A program made the position numbers and the translations under genes. Positions 47,462 to 55,256 of a stretch of DNA of 64,000 bases are shown here, piece by piece. The stretch spans positions 186,001 to 250,000 of the forward strand of contig NZ_JAUSUG010000004.1 of assembly GCF_030813435.1 (NCBI RefSeq). Reading direction: 5' to 3'. The stretch is from Evansella vedderi (GTDB lineage Bacteria; Bacillota; Bacilli; Bacillales; Salisediminibacteriaceae). Each line of letters opens with the position of its first letter. Position 1 is the stretch's first letter. The notes beneath the pieces were generated by a model. The model was not told the DNA's origin, made no database searches, and was given only the letters and a program-made list of their open reading frames with translations.

Positions 47462-48445
47462 TCAATAGTTTTGGTACATTTTTGTTACTTCATCTTTAAT
47501 TTTCTTGACAAGATACGGAGGTGAAACAACTTTAGCATCACTCGCCCATGTCAATAGCCATCGTATAAGACCATCACTTACCGATGCACTTATCTTAATT
47601 GAAAATTTCTCTTCATCTACTTTTTTTATGTTTATATTTCTACCGAAACGATCTAAAACTACATTAATTAGTTGATTACTAAATTGAATTTCAACATTAT
47701 CTACTTCACCAGGATACATATTAAAGCAACGCTTTAGATGATCCGTTATATTGAATTCAATTTGCAAATTCTGAACATTTTTTTCTGAAACCTTTTTCAT
47801 TCTATCTACTCTATAGTGCCTAATTTCTTCTATGCCTTCTGGCTTAGCAACAAGATAATAATAATCGCTATTCCAAACTAAAGAAAGCGGCCAAGCTGTA
47901 TATAGATTACCTTCACGGCTAAGTATAAATTCTTTCTTTAGATTATATCTTCCATACTGAAAAGTTAGCATTTTCTTTTGGTTAATACAAGAATGGATTG
48001 TATCGATATGATATCTCACTTCTTTATTTTCCGCTTTAACACCCATGTCCACTATTACCTGATTTCTTAGTCTCTTTGCCAAGTGTTTACTTGTTAGTGA
48101 TTTTACCTTTTCAATCAACTTATTTGATTCCTCTTGTGTAATAAATCTCGCTGAAGATATTGCATCAATAAGCATTCTTAATTCATGAATCTCAAATTCC
48201 CTATATTGATGACTATAATGAATTGTTTGGTTTTCTTTAATACTTTCTTCTATGTTGAACTTACTGCTTCTTAGTTCCTCGATTGCATTCTTTACAGTAT
48301 TTTTGGAAACTTTGTAATCACTCCCAAAGTAGAGTTTTAATTGTTCAATAATCTCTGAAATTGAAAGTTCATGCTCTTCGTCGGTCATCTGAAAAAGAAT
48401 TTCCTGTATTGCCATTATTCGTCTAATATTACTAATGCCATCCAC
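47462..48445 (-). CDS. WYL-domain transcriptional regulator
   Basis: 327-residue regulator. An N-terminal winged helix-turn-helix (about 1-70, with SISEIIEQLK and SKNTVKNAIEEL) is followed by a WYL ligand-binding domain (about 145-230, with MLTFQYGRY, TAWPLSLVW and IRHYRVDRM) and a C-terminal WCX-like extension. Such proteins commonly control defence genes in response to nucleic-acid ligands. The start is taken as GTG at 48445 near a GGAGTAGG-like site. It lies upstream of the PLD-ATPase gene with its own terminator between, and a palindrome on the next promoter is its likely target. Confidence 0.85.
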   Translation of the reverse strand: MDGISNIRRIMAIQEILFQMTDEEHELSISEIIEQLKLYFGSDYKVSKNTVKNAIEELRSSKFNIEESIKENQTIHYSHQYREFEIHELRMLIDAISSARFITQEESNKLIEKVKSLTSKHLAKRLRNQVIVDMGVKAENKEVRYHIDTIHSCINQKKMLTFQYGRYNLKKEFILSREGNLYTAWPLSLVWNSDYYYLVAKPEGIEEIRHYRVDRMKKVSEKNVQNLQIEFNITDHLKRCFNMYPGEVDNVEIQFSNQLINVVLDRFGRNINIKKVDEEKFSIKISASVSDGLIRWLLTWASDAKVVSPPYLVKKIKDEVTKMYQNY

Positions 48446-48670
48446 CTTAACCTACTCCCTTATTAATTTTATATGAACTCTCCCCCTTGAATTAACCTTT
48501 GGAAAAATATTATTTTGGTTATAGTTTATACCTAACCTTCAAATTGGTTGGATAGAATGCATAGTATTGTATAATCAAGTCTTTGATTTAAAGTGATTTC
48601 AATTTAGATAATATAAATATTTATTTTGGAGCTCGCTTTCTGTAATGGCTTTTCACACAAAATATTTCCA

Positions 48671-49993
48671 CTAATTGGCCTTCTTCAATTTATACAAAGC
48701 TGTAATTTCACCTGAATCATCGTATTCTACTTGTAGGTCAATTGGTTCATTTAAATCAGTACTATTCCTTTGTTTTAGCTTGGCTAGTTGTTCTTTCATA
48801 TCTGTACTATTTTTGGCGATTGTTTTGTTGAGGTAGGTAATCTTTTTTTCCAATGTTTTTTTACGTTCTTTAACCGCACTTTCAAATCTAAATTTTCCAT
48901 CTAGCTTTATTTGTTTTTCTTTTGTAATTCTATTAAATTCATCAAAATGATTGATTGTTTTCTTATAATCATTTTCAATATCAGCAAGCCTTAATAGACT
49001 TACTTCATCAGTTCCTTCTATATAGGTTCTCATATTCAAACAAATGACCATCAATTCTAAGTTTCCAAAGCACAGGGATAGATCTTTTTCAAATGTGGTA
49101 GCTATTGTGTCAATCTCTGCTACAACATTATCTAAATCATATTTAATCACTTCCTTAACATCCCTTAAGTTATTAATAGTAGTCGGCTGCTCTATAAAAA
49201 TAGATTGCAGTTCCTGATAACAAATTAAATAAATATCCTCGATTTTAGCAAAGTATGCATGGTTATTTGAAATATCACCCTTTTGTATTTCAGGTAGTAT
49301 GGATTTTAAATATCGAACGGCACCTTGAATTCTTCCAAGTTTATCATTCCTGTTATACCTCAACAGTGTGTTAACCTTATCATCAATAACATTTAACTTT
49401 TGGTTGATATTTTCTAAGTGTTCTTGTGCCGAAATAATAGTCATTACTCCAAGAGCAACATTGGCTAATTGAGCAGGATTAATTTTTTTCACATTCTTTA
49501 TCCCTATTGTTCCATGACCTCGAATTTTATGTTTTGAATCAACTACCATTGTTCTAAAATCATTTGCTGCTCCCTTTGATTTCATCAATGTTAATTCGCC
49601 AGAATTCATTTTATCAAGAACCTCTTTACTAAACTTTATAAAGACCTTTTTATCCGTTTTTACGATATCCGTAGCTGTTGGGGCTAGTTTTACGAGATTA
49701 TTAATATTATCCTTCAAATCCCTATTTAAAGGCACTCGTTTTGGTTGTTCATATTCCTTTATATCAAAACTAGCTAAAGATTTTACTTCCCAGGGGAGTT
49801 CAATAGGAACATCTGTGAGAAGAGTTTCTTCTTCAAGACTTTCGTTTTCACTTCCAAAATTTAGATCCTCTAATCTTTCTTGGTTTGAAGTTCTATTATA
49901 GCTTTTAAATATTAATATTATTTTAATTGTTAAAAGTACCGCTACCATTGATCCTATTAGAAAAAGAGTAATATTTATAAAATCCCCCGGCAT
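48671..49993 (-). CDS. Uncharacterised membrane-anchored protein
   Basis: I do not recognise this protein of about 440 residues. It has one N-terminal membrane segment (about 5-30), a charged linker, a conserved-looking central part with a short hydrophobic stretch (LANVALGVMTIISAQEHL, about 185-202), and a C-terminal coiled coil (about 350-420). The layout, a single anchor plus coiled coils, is seen in sensors or effectors of some defence systems, but no catalytic motif is visible. The ATG at 49993 is chosen over a GTG that is too close to AAAGGAG. It precedes the WYL gene by about 225 bp on the same strand. Confidence 0.6.
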   Translation of the reverse strand: MPGDFINITLFLIGSMVAVLLTIKIILIFKSYNRTSNQERLEDLNFGSENESLEEETLLTDVPIELPWEVKSLASFDIKEYEQPKRVPLNRDLKDNINNLVKLAPTATDIVKTDKKVFIKFSKEVLDKMNSGELTLMKSKGAANDFRTMVVDSKHKIRGHGTIGIKNVKKINPAQLANVALGVMTIISAQEHLENINQKLNVIDDKVNTLLRYNRNDKLGRIQGAVRYLKSILPEIQKGDISNNHAYFAKIEDIYLICYQELQSIFIEQPTTINNLRDVKEVIKYDLDNVVAEIDTIATTFEKDLSLCFGNLELMVICLNMRTYIEGTDEVSLLRLADIENDYKKTINHFDEFNRITKEKQIKLDGKFRFESAVKERKKTLEKKITYLNKTIAKNSTDMKEQLAKLKQRNSTDLNEPIDLQVEYDDSGEITALYKLKKAN

Positions 49994-50134
49994 ATATACC
50001 ACAACTCCTTTTAGTGAATTATCGTTACTTCTTTTTTCGGAAATTCGAACGTACTACACTAGAATATTTTACCATATAACTAATTAATATTTTCATAAAA
50101 GTGTTGAGTAACCTAATTGCTACAATCTCCATCA

Positions 50135-50196
50135 GAAGCACAAAGTAAAATCCGTAAGTGTTTTTCACATGTGACACAAGAAATGAAAAAGTGAAT
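50135..50196 (+). pseudogene. Short integrase C-terminal relic
   Basis: The plus strand reads SHVTQEMKK before a stop, the tail pattern seen in the other integrase relics (HVTHEMKEEAS). Only some 20 codons remain. Confidence 0.55.
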
Positions 50197-50280
50197 ACGG
50201 ACAAAGGAATTTACTACCTCTGCCATCTTTTAAACAACTCATTGACAAATATTTTACCACCTGTTGACTTCCCTTTTACC

Positions 50281-50447
50281 AGCCGTTCCAAAGGCATCCT
50301 GGACACTGAGCCTCCGGCGGTTATGATGTTGGCTGCCCTTGGCCGACACCCCCCTAGGGCGCTCCTGATGGTCGCTGGGGGCTGCTAGCCGTGGCAACCT
50401 ATCATACCCGCCTTCTCAGTTTTAAAGACCGCTACGCTTGCCTTTTC
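50281..50447. other. GC-rich patch of unknown origin
   Basis: About 165 bp clearly richer in G and C than its AT-rich surroundings, with several complementary stretches. Neither strand has a frame with a start and ribosome binding site. One minus-strand frame reads AANIITAGGSVS, faintly like the C-terminal end of TnpB proteins, but this is too short to call. Confidence 0.4.
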
Positions 50448-50567
50448 CACTAGTTTTTCTACCCCTAATAATTATGTCTGGTAAGTAACCTGTCTTTTTT
50501 TGGTACATTTCTTGTCATTCGGTGGTAAAAACTATGTCACTAGTGGTAAATTTGGTTGGCCGTAATC

Positions 50568-50710
50568 AAAAAGAGCTTCCCATAAGTTTTATCAACTTAT
50601 GAGAAGCCTTCATTCATCATATATCAAGCAAAATGTTAGTATTATGTTACCTGATTTCTTAAAAATCACTATATACCAAGTGTTTGAACAATCATCATAT
50701 CATGCAGTCC
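50568..50710 (+). repeat. Integrase-tail/att-like repeat, copy E (decayed)
   Basis: Retains the hairpin-forming integrase tail (AGCTTCCCATAAG...CTTATGAGAAGCCT), GCAAAATGTTAGTATTATGTTA and the TATACCAAGTGTTTGA...CATCATATCATGC part, then loses similarity. It is the most diverged copy. Confidence 0.6.
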
Positions 50711-50723
50711 TACTATCCTTATA

Positions 50724-50930
50724 TTAGTAGTTATTGTTTTTCTCAATTTGACGGACACTATTTAAACTTCTCATTCCAAAATCATAAGGTTGACTATAGT
50801 AAACTTTACCGCATTTCAAACATTGAACATCACAAACTCTGTTATATATTAATTTTTTATGATTAGATAGAGATTTTGGCGGCTCTTCAATTCGAATTAC
50901 ATCAAGTATACCTCCGCATTTGCATATCAT
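50724..50930 (-). CDS. Small zinc-ribbon protein
   Basis: 68 residues with two cysteine pairs, CKCGG at the N-terminus and CLKCG near residue 37, the pattern of a single zinc ribbon. The ATG at 50930 (MICKCGG) is taken because GGGAG lies 8 nt upstream. The function is unknown; similar orphan ribbons occur in toxin-antitoxin or mobile regions. Confidence 0.55.
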   Translation of the reverse strand: MICKCGGILDVIRIEEPPKSLSNHKKLIYNRVCDVQCLKCGKVYYSQPYDFGMRSLNSVRQIEKNNNY

Positions 50931-51004
50931 CCTTATAACTCCCATCTATGGTTAAAGATAATAAATTAAATATCAATTGGGTATTTGGTGTAGAAAAAGA
51001 AACC

Positions 51005-51292
51005 TTAATCTATGAATTCCTTTAATATTACATCCTCTACATTTGCAGTTTGGTACAACAGATTCCAATAAAAATCATCACGCACATTATTTTTGCTATA
51101 TAAGAATAGTATATCTGCTTTATTTAACTTATCAGTTATCATTACCATTAGATTTTCATATTCATTTATTTTATCGATAAACAGCCCTGATAGCTTCCAA
51201 TTTTCTTTTTCAAACTTCTTCTTCATTTCCTTTAGTATTTCTTCAGTATTCAAATTTTCTTGTTCTTGAAAATATACTAACGTTTGCTTCAT
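51005..51292 (-). CDS. Uncharacterised small protein
   Basis: 95 residues, acidic and lysine-rich, mostly helical in appearance, with no motif I recognise. The ATG at 51292 follows a weak GGTGATT site. It lies between the zinc-ribbon and HNH genes on the same strand. Confidence 0.4.
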   Translation of the reverse strand: MKQTLVYFQEQENLNTEEILKEMKKKFEKENWKLSGLFIDKINEYENLMVMITDKLNKADILFLYSKNNVRDDFYWNLLYQTANVEDVILKEFID

Positions 51293-51414
51293 ACTAATCA
51301 CCGAACCCTAATTAAAAGTGTTTTTGTATTAATTTTAAGTCAAAAATATAAAAAATAGCTGATATAAAAAAATCTATACGATTATCATAACCAATAAAGA
51401 AATAAGGGCCTTAT

Positions 51415-51933
51415 TCAGCCCTTACCAATTTTCACATTTTGTGAAATAATACTTTTTAATTCGTCTACTGTATAAGGTGGGTTTTTTTTATGAATCATTG
51501 AATGGCAATTTGGACAAATTGGAACCAAGTCTGTTGTGGGATTTATCTTATAATTAGTACCTAATTCAGAAACAGGAACAATATGATGAACATGGATAAA
51601 TTCCTTTCCTAAAGTTCCATACATCTGTTCAAAATTAAAATCACATACCTTACAGATGTAACCATGAATTATTAAACATGTCTGTCTATTAAGTGCACTT
51701 CTTTCGTACCTATTAACTTCAATACGTGTAAGTGCTCCTTCGGGAAGTCCAGCTGCACCTTCTTCAATTGCTACCTCTTCTAATGGTAGAAGAGATAAAA
51801 TTAATCCCAGTAAATTACCCGAAATATCCAAAGTTGCATTTTCTAGCTGTTTAGTATCTAAATCATCAGGAATGACCGGTGTTTTTGAACTCGTCGATTT
51901 CAAGGGAATTTCTTCCATTTTCTTTGAGTTCAA
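51415..51933 (-). CDS. HNH endonuclease
   Basis: McrA-like HNH nuclease of up to 172 residues. The C-terminal half has CKVCDFNF, then FIHVHHIVP with the catalytic histidine pair, the Asn in NPTTDLVPIC and CPNCHSMIH, giving a complete ββα-metal fold with a structural zinc. The N-terminal 90 residues are poorly conserved. The start is unclear: TTG at 51933 or a downstream ATG. The frame overlaps the upstream 82-residue frame by 68 nt, so the two may be coupled or may be one gene split by a frameshift. Confidence 0.78.
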   Translation of the reverse strand: MNSKKMEEIPLKSTSSKTPVIPDDLDTKQLENATLDISGNLLGLILSLLPLEEVAIEEGAAGLPEGALTRIEVNRYERSALNRQTCLIIHGYICKVCDFNFEQMYGTLGKEFIHVHHIVPVSELGTNYKINPTTDLVPICPNCHSMIHKKNPPYTVDELKSIISQNVKIGKG

Positions 51934-52114
51934 AAATATTTGAAGTGTTCAATTGTAGAACTTCAGCCAGTAAGTTTTCGTCGAACTTCTCATGAGCATC
52001 TTCAAAATGGTTTACTTCATTTTTTAGTAATAACTCATTTCCCCCGTTCACTTGTTCATCTTCTTTAAAGTTAAAATCAAATAAAGATAGTTGAAATGAC
52101 TCTCGGTTTTGCAT
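51866..52114 (-). CDS. Small acidic protein overlapping the HNH gene
   Basis: 82 residues, acidic and Asn/Glu-rich, starting MQNRESFQLSLFDF behind a strong GAGAGGGGG site. QLSLFDF resembles a short sliding-clamp-binding peptide, which would suit a DNA-associated nuclease, but that is only a pattern match. The strong start and the 68-nt overlap suggest this is the true N-terminus of the HNH gene if a frameshift occurred. Confidence 0.45.
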   Translation of the reverse strand: MQNRESFQLSLFDFNFKEDEQVNGGNELLLKNEVNHFEDAHEKFDENLLAEVLQLNTSNIFELKENGRNSLEIDEFKNTGHS

Positions 52115-52195
52115 AATAAAATCCCCCTCTCACATGCACTTTTCAAAATTTTAAACAAAAAATCATTTTTCCTAGTTAATTAAGGCAACAAAAAA

Positions 52196-52264
52196 AGCAC
52201 TGTCTCCATTTATCTGTAAGAAGACACACCTATGGTGTACTTCTACAGATAAAGAAACAGTGCT
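52196..52264 (-). repeat. 69-nt long imperfect hairpin
   Basis: AGCACTGT (52196) and ACAGTGCT (52264) close a long imperfect stem that also pairs TTATCTGTA with TACAGATAA. On the minus strand it is followed by TTTTTTTG, as in an intrinsic terminator. It lies upstream of the HNH unit with no evident minus-strand gene feeding it. It could be a small RNA, a terminator or a tiny mobile repeat. Confidence 0.5.
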
Positions 52265-52518
52265 CCTGCTCAATATCTATTTAGAAAATAGATTATTAAA
52301 TTTAATTGCTAAGCTTTCATTAAATTTCTTGAACTGCTTATGATCTAAATCTAACACAATAATATTAGCTTACGCAAACATAATTAAAAAAATTTTTTAA
52401 GAGAAATTTAATTGGTTAAAATTTAGACTAATATATTCAGGTTTTTTAATAGAGTTTCTCACTATACTGATTAGTAATAACAGCATTAAAATTTTAAAAA
52501 AATAACGCAATTTTGTGC

Positions 52519-52548
52519 TTGACAATTCAATATATTACAATTTATGAT
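52519..52548 (+). promoter_or_regulatory. Promoter of the first excisionase-like unit
   Basis: TTGACA (52519-52524) and TATGAT (52543-52548) are 18 bp apart. The transcript would begin about 40 nt before the structured leader at 52597. Confidence 0.7.
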
Positions 52549-52596
52549 GTGTAACATAATCAAATTTTTTTTAAAAACAATAATTAATCGATGGGT

Positions 52597-52709
52597 AACC
52601 CCACAGATTGGATCAGGAAGTACCTGCCAATCCAAGTATAAGATTATTAACTTATGATCTTATTAACTTTGGATGCAGTCTGCCTTTCTTTCCAAATCTG
52701 TGGGGTTTT
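52597..52709 (+). ncRNA. Candidate structured leader RNA/attenuator, copy 1
   Basis: A perfect 13-bp stem, AACCCCACAGATT (52597-52609) with AATCTGTGGGGTT (52695-52707), closes the element and is followed by TTTTCTTTTT, so the closing stem is itself an intrinsic terminator. Inside are ATTGG...CCAAT around GGAAGTACC, TCCAAGT/ACTTTGGA (52631/52666) and ATAAGAT/ATCTTAT. A second element with the same plan precedes the next gene. It sits between a promoter and the excisionase-like gene. Confidence 0.65.
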
Positions 52710-52737
52710 TCTTTTTGATTTAACAGGAGGTATGAAG

Positions 52738-52974
52738 TTGAAGAAAACAGAAAAGCACATCCCTTGGGAATCTTTACCCGATACTTTGACAGCACAACAA
52801 ATTTGCGAAATCTTGGAGATGTCCAGAAGAAGGGTTTATGAGTTATTTAAAATTCATGTGGATTATGGTGGCATTCCTACATTTCAAATTGGAGCATCAA
52901 TAAAGGTAGACAAAAAGGACTTTAAACAATGGAATGATGGGAGAAAAGGTAAAAAATGCTCTCAAACTACCTGA
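52738..52974 (+). CDS. Excisionase-like helix-turn-helix protein 1
   Basis: 78-residue HTH_17/excisionase-type protein with the core LTAQQICEILEMSRRRVYEL and GGIPTFQIGASIKV. The TTG at 52738 is chosen by alignment with the second copy, and because AGGAGG lies 7 nt upstream while the ATG at 52732 is only 1 nt from it. It is a clear paralogue of the gene at 53386. Such proteins bend DNA at attachment sites and set integrase direction, or act as regulators. Confidence 0.82.
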   Translation: MKKTEKHIPWESLPDTLTAQQICEILEMSRRRVYELFKIHVDYGGIPTFQIGASIKVDKKDFKQWNDGRKGKKCSQTT

Positions 52975-53166
52975 TACTGAATGCAACAAATTTTAATTAA
53001 GCTATGACTTAGAAATTCAGATTATTCATCCTTGTATCTTTATCTGTAGTCAGTGCCTGACATGGATCCGCGACAGGGGAAGTAATCCATGAGCTTTGTT
53101 GAAACACCAACTTACTATACCCGGCAATCCATGTATAGTACCTTAAAGAAAATATCAATTTCTTTT

Positions 53167-53195
53167 TTGTACCTATGTTCGCCTTTAAATAATAT
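53167..53195 (+). promoter_or_regulatory. Promoter of the second excisionase-like unit
   Basis: TTGTAC (53167-53172) and TAATAT (53190-53195) with a 17-bp spacer, about 40 bp before the second leader. Confidence 0.5.
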
Positions 53196-53235
53196 GTGAG
53201 TTAACATGATAACAGAATATAAAATCAACTGGGAT

Positions 53236-53361
53236 AAACCCCACAGATTGGAATGAGGAAGCACCTATCCAATCCAAGAAATAAGATGGTTATTTTACGA
53301 TTAAAACCACCTTGTTGTCTTGGGAGGAGTGTGCCTTCTACATCACATCTGTGGGGTTTTT
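53236..53361 (+). ncRNA. Candidate structured leader RNA/attenuator, copy 2
   Basis: A perfect 13-bp closing stem, AAACCCCACAGAT (53236-53248) with ATCTGTGGGGTTT (53347-53359), ends in TTTTTCT. Internal helices match copy 1 in position but change in sequence: TCCAAGA/TCTTGGGA replaces TCCAAGT/ACTTTGGA, and TGGTT/AACCA replaces AAGAT/ATCTT. The apical GGAAGCACC next to CCAATCCAAG is kept. Confidence 0.65.
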
Positions 53362-53385
53362 CTGTTGAACTAAGGAGGTTATTTT

Positions 53386-53613
53386 ATGAAGGAAACAAAA
53401 AAACACACAACTTGGGAATCTCTACCGGATACTTTGACAGCACAACAAATTTGCGAATTTCTTGGAATATCTAGAAAAACAGTTTACGAGTTATTTAAAG
53501 TTCCTGTTGAGCAGGGGGGAATTCCCAACTTTGAAATCGGTAATTCCATTAGGGTGGAAAAGACTGATTTTAAAATATGGATTAATCAATTGAAAGAGAA
53601 GAAACAAGCATAG
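53386..53613 (+). CDS. Excisionase-like helix-turn-helix protein 2
   Basis: 75-residue paralogue of the gene at 52738, sharing WESLPDTLTAQQICE and the downstream GGIPNFEIGNSIRV. The ATG follows AGGAGG by 7 nt. It lies 113 bp before the integrase start on the same strand, the standard xis-int order. It could be the real excisionase, with copy 1 as a regulator. Confidence 0.85.
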   Translation: MKETKKHTTWESLPDTLTAQQICEFLGISRKTVYELFKVPVEQGGIPNFEIGNSIRVEKTDFKIWINQLKEKKQA

Positions 53614-53726
53614 TGACTGATGGAAAACAAATGTATTGGGAATGGCTCTATTAAAAAGTTCTATGAGCCGCTTCCTACCTTTGTTCATCCTTTTATATAA
53701 ACTTGAAAGCGAGGTAATCACTAAGT

Positions 53727-54983
53727 ATGAAAGGTTATTATAAAAGAAGGAATTGTGAGTGTGATGACCCTAAAAAATGTTCATGTGGAAAATCATGGAC
53801 ATTCTGGGTAGACGTTGGGCCTGACCCAAAAACTGGTGAAAGAAGACAAATTTCTAAGGGTGGTTTTAAAACAAAGAAAGATGCAGAAGATGCTGTCGCC
53901 GCGTTAATAACTGATGTGAAACAAGGTACTTTTATCAAGGAATCAAAGATTCTATTTAAGGATTTTGCTGAGCAATGGTTACCTATGTACATTGACAGAA
54001 CTTGTCCTAAACCAGGAACCGTTCGGCTTCGTAAATATGGAATAAAAAAATTGCTCCCCTACCTTGCTCACATTAAGCTAAAAAATGTTTCAGAAGAAAT
54101 GTTCCAAGAAGCATTAGATGATTTAAAGGCTAATAATTTGGCTAAAAGTACACTGGAAGGCATCCTAGTAACAGGTAAAATGATTTTTGATATGGCCGCA
54201 CACAAGAAATTGATTAGAGAAGACCCAACAAAGAAGGCCTATGTAAAAAAGGATTCTAAAGTAATCGAAGAAACAGATGAGGATGATAAGAAAAAGGAAG
54301 ATAAGGATGATAAGAATAAGCAGGATGAGGAGCTCCCAAAATACTTTGAAAAAGAAGAACTCAAAGTCTTTTTGAATGCTGCTAAGAAATATGGTCTGTT
54401 TATGGATGAGTTGATCTACACTCTGTTAGCTTATACAGGGATGCGGGTAGGTGAATTAGTAGTACTTAAATGGAAAGATATTGATTTTACTAAGCGAACT
54501 ATCCGCATTAACAAAACGTATTATAACGAATTTAACAATATCGCCAAATACCAATTAGTACTACCTAAGACAGAGAAATCCAAACGAAAAATCGTGGTAT
54601 CAAACCTTGTTATTGAGATGCTAAAGAAACATAAAGAAGAACAAGAAAAAATCATTGCTAGATTAGGAGATTCATACAATAATAAAGGGTTTATTTTTAC
54701 AAATGTTAAAAGCCATCCAGGCCTGCCTATCTTAACAAAGTTAGTGGATAATAGGATGACAAGATTACTTAAATTAGCCAAGTTAAATACCAAACTTTCT
54801 CCTCACAGCATGCGTCATACACACACTTCACTACTTGCGGCAGCTGGAGTAGAGCTCGAGGACATTAAAGATCGCTTAGGTCATTTTGATAGTAAAATAA
54901 CCCGGAAGATATATCTTCATATAACAGATCCTGTGAAGAAAGAAGCATCTGACAAATTTGATAACTTCATGGAAAGCGCTTAG
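53727..54983 (+). CDS. Tyrosine site-specific integrase
   Basis: 418-residue ICE/phage-type integrase. An N-terminal cysteine-rich arm-binding domain (RNCECDDPKKCSCG, residues 8-21) is followed by a core-binding domain (about 75-170), a charged Asp/Lys linker (about 180-203) and the catalytic domain. Catalytic residues are Arg240 (TGMRVGEL), Lys281, His360-Arg363 (HSMRH), His386 (LGH) and Tyr396 (KIYLH), all intact. The ATG follows GAGGT. Its 3' flank carries a terminator rather than the repeat seen at copies A-E, so it belongs to a different integrase lineage from those relics. Confidence 0.93.
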   Translation: MKGYYKRRNCECDDPKKCSCGKSWTFWVDVGPDPKTGERRQISKGGFKTKKDAEDAVAALITDVKQGTFIKESKILFKDFAEQWLPMYIDRTCPKPGTVRLRKYGIKKLLPYLAHIKLKNVSEEMFQEALDDLKANNLAKSTLEGILVTGKMIFDMAAHKKLIREDPTKKAYVKKDSKVIEETDEDDKKKEDKDDKNKQDEELPKYFEKEELKVFLNAAKKYGLFMDELIYTLLAYTGMRVGELVVLKWKDIDFTKRTIRINKTYYNEFNNIAKYQLVLPKTEKSKRKIVVSNLVIEMLKKHKEEQEKIIARLGDSYNNKGFIFTNVKSHPGLPILTKLVDNRMTRLLKLAKLNTKLSPHSMRHTHTSLLAAAGVELEDIKDRLGHFDSKITRKIYLHITDPVKKEASDKFDNFMESA

Positions 54984-54997
54984 TCTTCAGTCGTGAT

Positions 54998-55043
54998 AGA
55001 AGCCAAAATATACATACTAAACTATGCATATTTTGGCTTCTTT
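54998..55043 (+). terminator. Terminator of the integrase gene
   Basis: GAAGCCAAAATATACAT and ATGCATATTTTGGCTTC form a long stem with one mismatch, followed by TTTG. Confidence 0.8.
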
Positions 55044-55256
55044 GAAATTAAGGATGTTGTACTAAAGCACCCGTTACTTAAATACCACGATCAATCCTAT
55101 AATTCCTAACAGTCTGCTTATACCTGCCCACAAAAAAATCAATTACCCCCATAAACTTTTGTTTTGGGTTCCGCTCTTACTCGTGGTAAAGCGGAAGGCA
55201 ATAACACAATAAACTTACATTTTAAATTTAATAGACAGTCAAATTAACAAAGAAAA

